The notes beneath the pieces were generated by a model. That model did no database searches and was not told the origin of the DNA. It saw only the letters and a program-made list of their open reading frames with translations. A stretch of DNA of 64,000 nucleotides, from the NCBI GenBank assembly GCA_035363255.1, contig DAOSES010000009.1, positions 1 to 64,000 of the forward strand. The letters are read 5' to 3'. Made by a program: the position numbers and the translations under genes. The stretch comes from T3SED10-260 sp035363255 (lineage in GTDB: Bacteria; Caldisericota; Caldisericia; UBA6126). Position 1 is the first letter of the stretch. The number at the start of each line of letters is the position of its first letter. Below, in pieces: positions 41,703-50,895 of this stretch.

Positions 41703-43706
41703 ATGGCTATCGAAAAGCTTGTCAAGCTCCAGTTTGTTGTCAACAATAGCGATCTTCAGCTCTTTAGGAATGAGCTGTTTCATCAGGGCTTGATACATCT
41801 ACGAAACATCAGCTCAAAGCTTGGTACTCTCAAGTCCAAGCCAGAGGAAGAGCAAGCTCTTCGAAGCAGACTCAACAAAGTTCAATATTTGCTTGAGATC
41901 ATTGACCGCTATACTCCCCAAAAGAGTTCCTTTATTGACAATTTTATTCCCAAGAAGCCCATCATTGAAGCCGATTTTTTAACCCAAAGTGATCACGAAA
42001 GCTTTTTGGATCAATCTTACCAAGAAAGCAAAAAACAAGAAGACCAGATCAATCAGGACCACGAACGCATTTCATTCATTGAAATCCAGCTTAAGGAGCT
42101 TTATCCCTACCAAAACTATTTGTTTCATTTTGAGGACTTAAGTCGAAGTCAGTATCTTCGATTGCTTTTTATTGCTCCCCGAAGCCTTCAACGACAAGAT
42201 TTACTCAAGCTATATCCAGCCTTATTCAAATTGGCGGTGGTGGAAGAGGTTCCAGTTTCCGACAAAGAAATGTCCTTTGTTCTTGTTTTTCCCTCTTCAT
42301 CAGCCGATGAAGTCAAGATGCTTTTAAAACGAAGCGAGCTTCAAACTTTATCAATCGATCATCTTACAGGCACCCCTGCTCAAATTATTAAAGACCTTGA
42401 ATCCGAGAAAATTCTACTTCAGGAAAAGATTGAAAAATCTCGCTTAGTTTTGTCTGGGTTATTTGCTGAAAGTGCTCGCTTGTTTCTCCTGAAAGACATT
42501 TACGAGAGCCAATTACTCAAGCTCCGAGGAGAGCAATTTTTTACCACTTCTCGCCATGTTTCCGTTGTTGAGGGCTTTATTCCAAATAAAGACCTTCCAA
42601 GGATACAATCCTGGCTTCGTCAAAGCTTTCCCCAGATCTATGTTGCAGAGCATCCTGCAGACGAGACAGCTCCCATCAAATTCAACAACAAAGTCTTTTT
42701 TGCTCCATTTGAATTTTTACTTCGTATGTTTGGGCTTCCTCGATATGGGATGATTGATCCCACCCCGGTAGTTAGCGTTCTCTTCCTGATTTTGTTTGGG
42801 ATAGCCTTTGGCGATGTTATCTACGGTTTGATTTTATTTGCTATTTGCCAAAGCTTGTCCAAAAAATACTCTCACGACCTCGGCACAGTAAGGTTTTTAC
42901 GCATGTTCAAATATGCAGGAGTATCCTCCGCTTTTTTTGGCATACTCACCACCTCCTGGGCTGGAGACCTTATCTCCAGTTATACCCCAAAAAGCAGTCT
43001 GATTCATCGCATTCATTCTTCTCTTGGGCTTATTAATAGCTCTGAGCAGGTCATGACTCTGATGGTAGCCATCATCTATTTGGGAGTCTTTTCCCAAATG
43101 CTTGGTGTAGCTATGTCCATGCTCCAAAATATCAAAGAAAAAAAATGGATTCAAGCCATTTTTGACCAACTTTCATGGCTATTGTTCATGCCTGCCATTA
43201 CCTTAGTCGTTGGGCAATTCCTTGTCCCAAATTATTATCCTGCAGGTATGGTTTTTTGGGCTGGACGGGTAGTGTATCTTGCTGTTGTTATGATATTTAT
43301 TGGAGGCTTTATTAAAACCCGTAACCCTGTGGCTGGAGTTTTTAGTGGAGCTCTCAATTTTTACGGAATTCTAAGCACCTACGGCGTTTCTGCCTTGATG
43401 GCTGATGTCCTTTCCTATCTTCGTTTATTAGCGCTTGCTGTAGCCACTTCATCGATGGCGATGTCATTCAATCTGGTGTCTTTTCTCTTTAAGGATATTC
43501 CCTTCATCGGACCTATTTTAGTGGTAGTGGTCTTGGTATTCAGTAATTTGTTGAATTTATTGCTTAGCGTGTTAGGTTCTTTTGTTCACCCCGTTAGATT
43601 GTTGTTTTATGAAGTGTTTAGCCGTTTTTATCAAGAGGGTGGAACAGAATTTGTTGCATATGGATTACGATTCAGAAATGTTTTTGTTAAACAAAGGGAG
43701 GCATAA
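41703..43706 (+). CDS. ntpI: V-type ATPase subunit I (a-like)
   Basis: A 667-residue membrane subunit. The N-terminal half (to about 340) is a cytoplasmic hairpin of coiled coils. The C-terminal half has seven or eight helices; FGDVIYGLILF begins it and GVFSGALNFYGILSTYGVSALMADVLSYLRLLALAVATSSMAMSFN holds the conserved Arg of LSYLRLLALAV, near which ion transfer occurs. It forms the stator half-channels facing the K ring. It sits between the stalk and rotor genes. Confidence 0.93.
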   Translation: MAIEKLVKLQFVVNNSDLQLFRNELFHQGLIHLRNISSKLGTLKSKPEEEQALRSRLNKVQYLLEIIDRYTPQKSSFIDNFIPKKPIIEADFLTQSDHESFLDQSYQESKKQEDQINQDHERISFIEIQLKELYPYQNYLFHFEDLSRSQYLRLLFIAPRSLQRQDLLKLYPALFKLAVVEEVPVSDKEMSFVLVFPSSSADEVKMLLKRSELQTLSIDHLTGTPAQIIKDLESEKILLQEKIEKSRLVLSGLFAESARLFLLKDIYESQLLKLRGEQFFTTSRHVSVVEGFIPNKDLPRIQSWLRQSFPQIYVAEHPADETAPIKFNNKVFFAPFEFLLRMFGLPRYGMIDPTPVVSVLFLILFGIAFGDVIYGLILFAICQSLSKKYSHDLGTVRFLRMFKYAGVSSAFFGILTTSWAGDLISSYTPKSSLIHRIHSSLGLINSSEQVMTLMVAIIYLGVFSQMLGVAMSMLQNIKEKKWIQAIFDQLSWLLFMPAITLVVGQFLVPNYYPAGMVFWAGRVVYLAVVMIFIGGFIKTRNPVAGVFSGALNFYGILSTYGVSALMADVLSYLRLLALAVATSSMAMSFNLVSFLFKDIPFIGPILVVVVLVFSNLLNLLLSVLGSFVHPVRLLFYEVFSRFYQEGGTEFVAYGLRFRNVFVKQREA

Positions 43707-43711
43707 CGAAT

Positions 43712-44218
43712 ATGACTTTTGCTCAATTTTTGGCTGATTTCCTCAACACTGGTCTTCATTGGACAATTATCGGACTCTTTTCCTGCATGACTCTTGGTGG
43801 AATTGGTTCTGCCATAGGACTAAACATCGCAGGTACACAAGCTGCAGGTGCCTTATCTGAAAAACCCGAACTTTTTGGTCGACTTTTTGTTTTGGTGGCT
43901 CTTCCCGCCACGCAAGGTCTCTATGGTTTTGTATTAGCTTTTTTAGGTATGCAACTCACCGGTTTTAGCGAAGGCGCTGCCATCAGTCTTGGTCGTGGTA
44001 TTGCCCTCTGTGGTAGCTTCATCCTCATTGGACTGGTGCTTCTATATTCTGCTATCTATCAAGGTCGAGCCTCTGCTGGTGCTATCAATCTTACTGTTAA
44101 ACAACCTGAAAAATCTGGAGGAGCATTGCTTCTTCCTGCCTTGGTTGAAACCTACGCCTTGCTCGCTTTTGTTGCTGGCTTCCTTTTGTTAACCTTTATT
44201 CAAAAAAGCGCATTCTAA
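43712..44218 (+). CDS. ntpK: V-type ATPase rotor subunit K, Na+-type site
   Basis: A 168-residue proteolipid of four helices (two fused hairpins). The ion-binding residues align with those known for the Na+-pumping Enterococcus hirae NtpK: Leu64, Thr67 and Gln68 in LPATQGLYGF, Gln117 in YQGRA and Glu146 in LVETYALL. Proton-specific relatives usually lack the Gln and Thr ligands. So the sequence predicts a sodium-coupled enzyme (inference from ligand set). One ion site per subunit is expected because the first hairpin has no equivalent Glu. Confidence 0.93.
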   Translation: MTFAQFLADFLNTGLHWTIIGLFSCMTLGGIGSAIGLNIAGTQAAGALSEKPELFGRLFVLVALPATQGLYGFVLAFLGMQLTGFSEGAAISLGRGIALCGSFILIGLVLLYSAIYQGRASAGAINLTVKQPEKSGGALLLPALVETYALLAFVAGFLLLTFIQKSAF

Positions 44219-44219
44219 A

Positions 44220-44798
44220 ATGGATCTAAGCAAACTCTCCGATGTGGTTAGCAAAGAAGCTAAAGCGGAAGCAGATCAGATCATTCAAACAGCTCGAACT
44301 CAATCTGAAGCTCTGCTCAATCGCGAAAAACAGCTTATTGAACAAAAAAGCAAAGAGCGCATCGAAGAAGAAAACAACCAATACACTTCTCGCCTCAACT
44401 ACCTCCGCTTCAATTTTGAATCTGATTTTAAAAAACGCGTTTTGCACCTTAAACACAGTATCATGGAAGATCTTGAAGAAAAGTTATATCAATGCGCTGT
44501 TGAAGTCATCAAAACTAAAAGCTTGGTTTACCTGGGCTCGGTATTATCCAAAAGCCCTGTTCAGCAAGCTACTCTTTTTGTAAGTCCGGAACTTGAAAAC
44601 ATCATATCTCTTGAGGTGCTTAAGACCTACAACACAGCTTCCGGATCCTCATTCATCTGGGGAGGAGTCGATACCGGACTTCCTTTGGGATTAGCTATAG
44701 AACACGGCTTGGTTAGATATATTTTCCCTTTGAGCGAAAGCATTCAACAATTTATCCAAGACCATGCCAATGAGATTAATGACAAATTTTACAGTTGA
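44220..44798 (+). CDS. ntpE: V-type ATPase subunit E
   Basis: A 192-residue peripheral stalk subunit. The N-terminal half is a helix with charged heptads (SKEAKAEADQIIQTARTQSE), the C-terminal half the alpha/beta globular part with GLPLGLAIEHGLVRYIFPLSE. It pairs with the small helical subunit encoded first in the cluster and reaches the A3B3 head. Starts 1 nt after the K gene. Confidence 0.88.
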   Translation: MDLSKLSDVVSKEAKAEADQIIQTARTQSEALLNREKQLIEQKSKERIEEENNQYTSRLNYLRFNFESDFKKRVLHLKHSIMEDLEEKLYQCAVEVIKTKSLVYLGSVLSKSPVQQATLFVSPELENIISLEVLKTYNTASGSSFIWGGVDTGLPLGLAIEHGLVRYIFPLSESIQQFIQDHANEINDKFYS

Positions 44799-44806
44799 GT
44801 TGAAAG

Positions 44807-45646
44807 ATGAATAAGCTCTTACTACATCATAAGTCGAGTGAAAGCTATGGCTATTTGTCTGGTTTGTTCAAAGCCAGAGAAGGTCTTTTTCTCAACGCTG
44901 GCGATGGGTTGATGATGCGTCAAACCCAAAACATGGAAGACTTCCTTGCTTTTCTTTCAAGCAAACGATACCATCGGGCTGTTTCTCTGGCTGGAGACCC
45001 AAAAGCTTTTGAAAATGGCCTTTGGGAAGTCTATTTTGATGAACTGAAAATGGCAATGAAGCACATGGATGAGCCGTTTCTAACTACATATCTCACTCAT
45101 TTCCATAGTATTATCTTTTCTCAGGAAGAAATCGCTTATGATGAAATGGCAGAAAAGCATTTTGATCAACGTTTGCAAGATTGGGTAAGTCTTTCTGCTT
45201 CTGGGAGTGACTTTACCAAAAAACTATCCGCATATGCCATCGATCGCTTCAACATTACTGAAGCTTTTCGATCTCAGATTCACCAAAGCGAAGAATATCC
45301 ATTTTATGCTGGGGGTCATTTCCAACAAGAAGAATTAAACCTTCTTTTAAAATCTCATTTTCAAGAAATACCCAAAGAACTACTTTTTACTCATTGGCAT
45401 AAATTTTTTGAAAAAGAAAAAGTATATAAAAAAATCAATTTCGATCTGATTTTGAGGTTCGAGTATTTTTGGTTTGATCTTTTAAAAAAACTCCTGGAAG
45501 ATCCATTGATGCATCCCTATGGTTTAAGCTACATTTTAGCTTATTTTCTTTTTTTTATGCTTGAAATTGAGAGCATCAAAAGGCACTATCTATGCTTAAA
45601 ATATGACTTGCCTTCCTATTGGATGAAAGAGAGTTCCGTTTCATGA
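44807..45646 (+). CDS. ntpC: V-type ATPase subunit C (d-like), short form
   Basis: A 279-residue all-helical subunit at the C position of the cluster. The C-terminal GLSYILAYFLFFMLEIESIKRHYLCLKYDLPSYW part is the family ending (a long helix joining socket to rotor ring). The usual length is about 330-350, so roughly 60 residues are missing from one of the internal pseudo-repeats, and the N-terminus diverges strongly. The assignment is mainly by position and by the C-terminal pattern. Confidence 0.8.
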   Translation: MNKLLLHHKSSESYGYLSGLFKAREGLFLNAGDGLMMRQTQNMEDFLAFLSSKRYHRAVSLAGDPKAFENGLWEVYFDELKMAMKHMDEPFLTTYLTHFHSIIFSQEEIAYDEMAEKHFDQRLQDWVSLSASGSDFTKKLSAYAIDRFNITEAFRSQIHQSEEYPFYAGGHFQQEELNLLLKSHFQEIPKELLFTHWHKFFEKEKVYKKINFDLILRFEYFWFDLLKKLLEDPLMHPYGLSYILAYFLFFMLEIESIKRHYLCLKYDLPSYWMKESSVS

Positions 45647-45981
45647 AAAAAATCAAGGCTTGCGTACTTGGAGAAAGAGATTTCATTCGTATATTTGGAG
45701 CTTATTCTTTTGAGGTATTTCCAGTACAGGATGCTCAGTCCTTCAACCAAAAACTTCACGAACTTCTTAAAGAAGCTTTATACGATATTTATATCATCAC
45801 TGAAACCTATATTGTTCAGCTCAACAAAGAAAACACCTCTCTGGTTCAGGAATTAAAACCAGTTATCTTGTCTATCCCAAGCAATCAAGGTAGTACGAGT
45901 ACTGCCAGAAACACCCTGAGCGATCTCATTCGAAAAGCAGTTGGAATTGACTTATTGTCCAGCGAGAAAGGAGCAGTATAA
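45643..45981 (+). CDS. ntpF: V-type ATPase subunit F
   Basis: A 112-residue alpha/beta subunit that sits on the central stalk. MKKIKACVLGERDFIRIFGAYSFE is the conserved start and an extended C-terminal helix (GSTSTARNTLSDLIRKAVGIDLL) ends in the usual region. ATG 45643 overlaps the stop of subunit C by 4 nt and is chosen over the upstream in-frame ATG at 45619. It precedes the A gene directly. Confidence 0.9.
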   Translation: MKKIKACVLGERDFIRIFGAYSFEVFPVQDAQSFNQKLHELLKEALYDIYIITETYIVQLNKENTSLVQELKPVILSIPSNQGSTSTARNTLSDLIRKAVGIDLLSSEKGAV

Positions 45982-47748
45982 ATGGCTCACGGAAAAATAG
46001 TCAGCATATCGGGTCCTTTAATTATTGCAGAAGACTTGCCCGATGCCAAGATGTACGAAGTTGTGCGCATTGGCGAAGAGAAGTTGTTTGGTGAAATCAT
46101 CGAAATGCATGGCAAGCAAGTCTTTATTCAATGCTACGAAGAAACTCTGGGCTTACGTCCAGGAGAAGTAGTAAAACTTGAGGGTTTTCCTTTGTCAGTC
46201 CAACTTGGTCCTGGCTTGGTAACCTCTATATATGATGGTGTTCAAAGACCTTTAGAACACATTTACGACCAATATGGCGCTTTTATTGCTCGAGGCATCG
46301 ATGTTGCCCCTCTTCCCTACGAAAAAGAGTGGCATTTTTTTCCTCTCAAGGAAAAGGGTGATTTTGTTACAGGGGGCGATAAGATCGGATATGTGCAGGA
46401 AACCCCCTCCCTTAAGCATTATATACTTGTTCCTCATGGCATTTCTGGCACTTTGGTTCAAATTGGCGAATGCGATGCTACTCTGAAAGATACTATAGCT
46501 CAAGTTAAGTCAGAAAAAAATATCACTCACGATTTGAGCATGGTTCAGGTCTGGCCGGTTCGCAAAAAACGTCCCGTAAAAAACAAAATTGTACCTGATC
46601 GACCCTTTATTACTGGGCAACGAGTAGTTGATATGTTTTTCCCTGTTGCAGAAGGCGGAACTGCTTGTGTTCCTGGTCCTTTTGGAAGCGGAAAAACCGT
46701 TATTCAGCACCAACTCGCCAAATGGGCCGATGCAGATATCATTGTCTATGTGGGGTGCGGGGAACGTGGAAATGAAATGACCGATGTTTTAATGGAGTTT
46801 CCTCACCTTAAAGACCCTAAAACAGGTCGATCCCTGATGGAACGAACTGTTTTAATAGCTAATACCTCCAATATGCCTGTAGCTGCCCGAGAAGCCTCGG
46901 TTTTTTCTGGTATCACCATTGCTGAATACTTCCGTGACATGGGATATAAAGTTGCCTTGATGGCTGACTCTACCTCCCGATGGGCGGAAGCCATGCGTGA
47001 AATCTCTGGACGTCTGGAGGAAATGCCAGGTGAAGAAGGTTATCCTGCCTACTTATCATCTCGAATTGCTTCGTTTTACGAGCGTGCAGGAAAAGTGCAG
47101 ACCCTGGCTGGTGAGTCAGGAAGTCTTAGTGTTATTGGTGCTGTATCCCCTCCAGGCGGAGATCTATCTGAGCCGGTAGTTCAATCCACGCTTCGGGTGG
47201 TTAAAGTCTTTTGGTCCCTGGAAGCCTCCCTTGCATATGCAAGGCATTTTCCTGCAATTCATTGGCTCAACAGCTATTCTTTGTATCAACGTCTGGCAGA
47301 CCAATACTTTGAAAAGGAAGTCAACCATCTTTGGCCTCACGACAGAGAGTTAGCCATGAGTATTCTTCAAAAAGAATCCGAACTTCAAGAAATTGTGCGT
47401 TTGGTTGGCACTGATGCTCTATCAGAAAAGGAAAAGCTTGTGATGCTGACAGCTAAGTCAGTGAAAGAGGATTTTCTTCACCAAAACGCTTTTGATGAAG
47501 TGGATACCTATACCAGTCCCCTCAAACAATACTATATGCTTCACAATATTATAAGCCTCCATCAACAGGCTGAGTCCTTAATGGATAAAGGTTTAATGGC
47601 GAATGAACTCGAAAAGTTTCCTGTCCGAGAAAAAATCGGTCGCGTCAAATATATTCCTGAATCCCGCATTGAAGAATGCAATCTTCAACCTCAGATTGAT
47701 GAGGTATGCAAGAACTGGGAAGCAGAGCACAAGGAGAATGCAGGATGA
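45982..47748 (+). CDS. ntpA: V-type ATPase catalytic subunit A
   Basis: A 588-residue catalytic subunit. The barrel domain (GKIVSISGPLIIAEDLPDAKMYEVV) is followed by the non-homologous region and the nucleotide domain with Walker A GPFGSGKTVIQ near residue 235. GERGNEMTDVL carries the catalytic Glu, and VALMADSTSRWAEAMREISGRLEEMPGEEGYPAYL is highly conserved in A subunits. It hydrolyses or makes ATP coupled to the rotor. Translationally coupled to the B gene (4-nt overlap). Confidence 0.96.
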   Translation: MAHGKIVSISGPLIIAEDLPDAKMYEVVRIGEEKLFGEIIEMHGKQVFIQCYEETLGLRPGEVVKLEGFPLSVQLGPGLVTSIYDGVQRPLEHIYDQYGAFIARGIDVAPLPYEKEWHFFPLKEKGDFVTGGDKIGYVQETPSLKHYILVPHGISGTLVQIGECDATLKDTIAQVKSEKNITHDLSMVQVWPVRKKRPVKNKIVPDRPFITGQRVVDMFFPVAEGGTACVPGPFGSGKTVIQHQLAKWADADIIVYVGCGERGNEMTDVLMEFPHLKDPKTGRSLMERTVLIANTSNMPVAAREASVFSGITIAEYFRDMGYKVALMADSTSRWAEAMREISGRLEEMPGEEGYPAYLSSRIASFYERAGKVQTLAGESGSLSVIGAVSPPGGDLSEPVVQSTLRVVKVFWSLEASLAYARHFPAIHWLNSYSLYQRLADQYFEKEVNHLWPHDRELAMSILQKESELQEIVRLVGTDALSEKEKLVMLTAKSVKEDFLHQNAFDEVDTYTSPLKQYYMLHNIISLHQQAESLMDKGLMANELEKFPVREKIGRVKYIPESRIEECNLQPQIDEVCKNWEAEHKENAG

Positions 47749-49133
47749 TCAAAGAGTACAAAACCCTTTGCGATATTGCTGGTCCTATCATCATTGCTGA
47801 TGGTATTGAAGAATGCAGTTTTGGAGAATTGGTAGAGATAATTCTTCCCGATGGTACGGTCAGAAAAGGCGAAGTTCTTGAGGCGAAATCCAATAGAGCT
47901 TTGGTTCAAATGTATGAAGGAACCGAAGACCTTAACATGCGCGATACCCGGATACGATTTACTGGCAAGCCTGTTGAGATTAAACTATCCCCAGACATCA
48001 TTGGAAGAATTTTCGATGGGTTTGGCGATCCTATCGATCAGGGGGGTCCCATTATTGCTGAATCCACAAAGTCTATTTTAGGAGATCCCATCAATCCCTA
48101 TGCTCGAGACTACCCCTCTGAGTTTATCCAGACAGGAATCTCTGCTATTGATGGATTAAATACCTTGGTGCGTGGTCAAAAGCTACCCATATTTTCTGGT
48201 GCAGGTTTACCCCACAACGATATCGCTCTGCAAATAGCCCGACAAGCTAAGGTTTTAGGAAAGCAAGATCGTTTTGCTGTAGTTTTTGGGGCTATTGGGG
48301 TTACCTTTGAAGAATCCAACCAATTTATTGAATCTCTCAGAGAATCTGGAGCTCTTGAGCGTTCGGTGCTTTTTATCAACCTGGCGTCTGATCCGGTTAT
48401 TGAACGCATCAGTGTTCCTCGTTTTGTTATGACTACTGCTGAATACCTGGCTTTTGAGCTGGATATTCACGTTCTTGTCATTCTGACTGACATCACCAAC
48501 TACTGTGAAGCTCTACGTGAAGTTGCTGCAGCCCGAAAAGAGATTCCTGGTCGTCGTGGATATCCCGGATACATGTACACCAACCTGGCCACCATTTATG
48601 AGCGTTGTGGACGCATTAAGGGTAAAAAAGGTTCTATCACTACCATGCCTATCTTAACGATGCCTGACGATGATAAAACCCACCCAATACCCGATTTGTC
48701 GGGCTATATTACTGAAGGGCAGATTTTTGTATCCAGAGCCTTACATGCTAAGGGAGTTTATCCTCCTATCGACGTCCTTCCTTCTTTGTCTCGCTTGAAA
48801 GATAAGGGTATCGGAAAAGATAAAACACGTGAAGACCACGCCAATGTGATGAATCAGCTTTTTGCAGCTTATGCTCGAGGTAGAGAAGTACAAGAACTTG
48901 CTGTGATTTTAGGCGAATCTGCTTTGACGGAGACCGACAAATTTTATATGAATTTTGCACAATCCTTTGAAAAAAACTATGTTAATCAAGGTTTTTTTGA
49001 AGACCGCTCCATCCAGGAAACCATGGAAGTGGGGTGGCGAATGCTTAGTATCTTGCCTAAATCGGAACTTACCCGAGTCAAAGATGAATTCATTGCTCAA
49101 TACTATGAATCCGCGCAGGGAACTGACAAGTGA
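47745..49133 (+). CDS. ntpB: V-type ATPase subunit B
   Basis: A 462-residue non-catalytic subunit. The start MIKEYKTLCDIAGPIIIADGIEE is homologous to B subunits, followed by GRIFDGFGDPIDQGGPI, QTGISAIDGLNTLVRGQKLPIFSGAGLPHN and ILTDITNYCEALREVAAARKEIPGRRGYPGYMYT. ATG 47745 is chosen over the in-frame ATG at 47706 because AAGGAG is at 47731-47736, 8 nt upstream, and because it overlaps the A stop by 4 nt. Pairs with A in the A3B3 head. Confidence 0.96.
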   Translation: MIKEYKTLCDIAGPIIIADGIEECSFGELVEIILPDGTVRKGEVLEAKSNRALVQMYEGTEDLNMRDTRIRFTGKPVEIKLSPDIIGRIFDGFGDPIDQGGPIIAESTKSILGDPINPYARDYPSEFIQTGISAIDGLNTLVRGQKLPIFSGAGLPHNDIALQIARQAKVLGKQDRFAVVFGAIGVTFEESNQFIESLRESGALERSVLFINLASDPVIERISVPRFVMTTAEYLAFELDIHVLVILTDITNYCEALREVAAARKEIPGRRGYPGYMYTNLATIYERCGRIKGKKGSITTMPILTMPDDDKTHPIPDLSGYITEGQIFVSRALHAKGVYPPIDVLPSLSRLKDKGIGKDKTREDHANVMNQLFAAYARGREVQELAVILGESALTETDKFYMNFAQSFEKNYVNQGFFEDRSIQETMEVGWRMLSILPKSELTRVKDEFIAQYYESAQGTDK

Positions 49134-49768
49134 AAACCCGTATCAGCCCTACCAGGATGAAACTCCTGGAAACAAAAAAGAGAGCCCATGTCGCCAAACG
49201 TGGACACAAGCTACTGAAAGACAAGTTAGAAGCCTTGATACGTGAACTTCTGGTCTTGGTTAAAGCTTTCGATGAACAAGAAAAGATGGTTAGTTCCAAG
49301 CTTCCCTACATTTTAGAGCGCTTCCTCGTTTTGCGTGCTTTACATACGGATGAAGAAATGGATCAGATAGTAAATCATTATCCAGTAGAATACCAAATTG
49401 ATATGACATGGAAAAATGTCATGAATATTGCTCTTCCCTCTTTTGATATTCAAAACACCTCCAATGTTGAAAGTATTCGATTTCAGGGCAAGGGTCTTAG
49501 TGCTGCGCTGGATGAAGTGTTATTAGATTTTGATGCTATCTTTTCTGAATTGCTTAAGTTAGCTGAGATCCAATATTCACTTTACGAAATAGCAAAAATG
49601 GTGGAAATGACCAAGCGAAGAGTCAATGCGTTGGAGTATATTCTCATTCCTGAATTGGATCATACCATACGTCTTATAAGCAACAAGCTGGACGAAGATG
49701 AACGATCTAATGTGGTGCGATTAATGAAGATTAAGAGTATTCTTGCCAAGAAGAAAGCTCAGGCTTAG
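49130..49768 (+). CDS. ntpD: V-type ATPase subunit D
   Basis: A 212-residue central-stalk subunit, a long antiparallel helical coiled coil. The N-terminal RISPTRMKLLETKKRAHVAKRGHKLLKDKLEALIRE and the C-terminal KRRVNALEYILIPELDHTIRLISNKLDEDER are hallmarks. GTG start overlaps the B stop. Its TAG stop (49766-49768) overlaps the stop of corA on the other strand. Confidence 0.95.
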   Translation: MKTRISPTRMKLLETKKRAHVAKRGHKLLKDKLEALIRELLVLVKAFDEQEKMVSSKLPYILERFLVLRALHTDEEMDQIVNHYPVEYQIDMTWKNVMNIALPSFDIQNTSNVESIRFQGKGLSAALDEVLLDFDAIFSELLKLAEIQYSLYEIAKMVEMTKRRVNALEYILIPELDHTIRLISNKLDEDERSNVVRLMKIKSILAKKKAQA

Positions 49769-50877
49769 AGCCATTTTTTCTTTTTAAAATAGACGATCAT
49801 CGCGGTGGTGATAGCTAAAGCGAGAGCCCATACCAGAGGATATCCGTAGCGAAATTCCAATTCCGGCATGTATTTGAAATTCATGCCATATATACCTGCA
49901 ATAAAAGCCAGAGGCATAAAAATAGTTCCTATGATTGCTAATACTTTCATTACATCGTTGGTGCGGTTGCTAGTGCTTGAAAGGTAGATATCGAGCATGG
50001 TTGTAAGTAACTCGCGAAAGGTCTCCAGGGCTTCGACGATTTGAATGGTATGATCGTAGATATCCTGAAAGTAGAGCTTGGTGGATGCGTGGATTAAAGG
50101 GATTTCTATGAAGGTTAGGGCATGGATCAGTTGACGCATGGGCCAAATGGTACGCTTAAGCGAAATAAGACTTTTTTTTAGGTCGCTGATTTCATGGAGG
50201 GTTTTTTGGGAGCTATCGCTTAAGAGTCTTTCTTCCAGTGTTTCTACCGTGTTGCTCAGATTCTCAACAATCGAAAAATACTCATCGACGATTTCATCCA
50301 ATAGGGCATAAGCAAGATAATCCACATCAGATAAGCGCATTCTTGATTCTGGGTTTTGAAGTCTTCTGTAGATATTGGAGAAACTGGGATATTTACTCTC
50401 ATGAAAAGTAATCAAGACTCTCTCTTTCAGAATAAAAAATAAGGGGCTATTGATGATTTGCTGTTCTTCGTCAAGATACAAAATACGTGAGGTAAAAAAG
50501 AGATACTTTTCGTAATTTTCCAATTTACTTCGCTGGTAGGTATTGCTCAGATCTTCGATTACCAGGGGGTGAATCTGAAAAAAGTTACCAATTTGTTGTA
50601 TTAAACTTGGAGCATTAAGACCGCAGATGTTGATCCAAATCTTTTCGTTTTCACCGGGCAAATGTGCTTCGATTTCTTTCCAGTGGGATAATTGTATGCT
50701 TTGAAAATTATGAACGTTATACTTGCATAATACGATGCTTGATTCTATCGGTTTAGCTTCTGGTCCGAGATAAACAGGCAGATCTTCCGGACTCGAACCC
50801 TTCTTTTTTTCGTAGTAGGGAGGAGCTTTACAGGAAAGAGTACTTTTTTTCGTATGGGGCTTTTTATGGTTTTTCAG
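49765..50877 (-). CDS. corA: CorA family Mg2+ transporter, CTG start
   Basis: A 370-residue CorA channel when read from CTG at 50877. The reading frame is open with no ATG or GTG from the upstream TAG through the cytoplasmic N-terminal domain; the only TTG (50661) would remove about 72 residues of it. The residues gained (N-terminal KNHKKPHTKK, then KKKGSSPEDLPVYLG) align well with the start of the Thermotoga CorA and give its usual length. AGGGG lies 7 nt before the CTG. The rest has IHPLVIEDL, and YGMNF (the GMN-type gate) plus FKKKKWL at the end of two C-terminal helices. It transports Mg2+ or Co2+. Confidence 0.88.
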   Translation of the reverse strand: MKNHKKPHTKKSTLSCKAPPYYEKKKGSSPEDLPVYLGPEAKPIESSIVLCKYNVHNFQSIQLSHWKEIEAHLPGENEKIWINICGLNAPSLIQQIGNFFQIHPLVIEDLSNTYQRSKLENYEKYLFFTSRILYLDEEQQIINSPLFFILKERVLITFHESKYPSFSNIYRRLQNPESRMRLSDVDYLAYALLDEIVDEYFSIVENLSNTVETLEERLLSDSSQKTLHEISDLKKSLISLKRTIWPMRQLIHALTFIEIPLIHASTKLYFQDIYDHTIQIVEALETFRELLTTMLDIYLSSTSNRTNDVMKVLAIIGTIFMPLAFIAGIYGMNFKYMPELEFRYGYPLVWALALAITTAMIVYFKKKKWL

Positions 50878-50895
50878 GATTAGACCCCTATTCTA

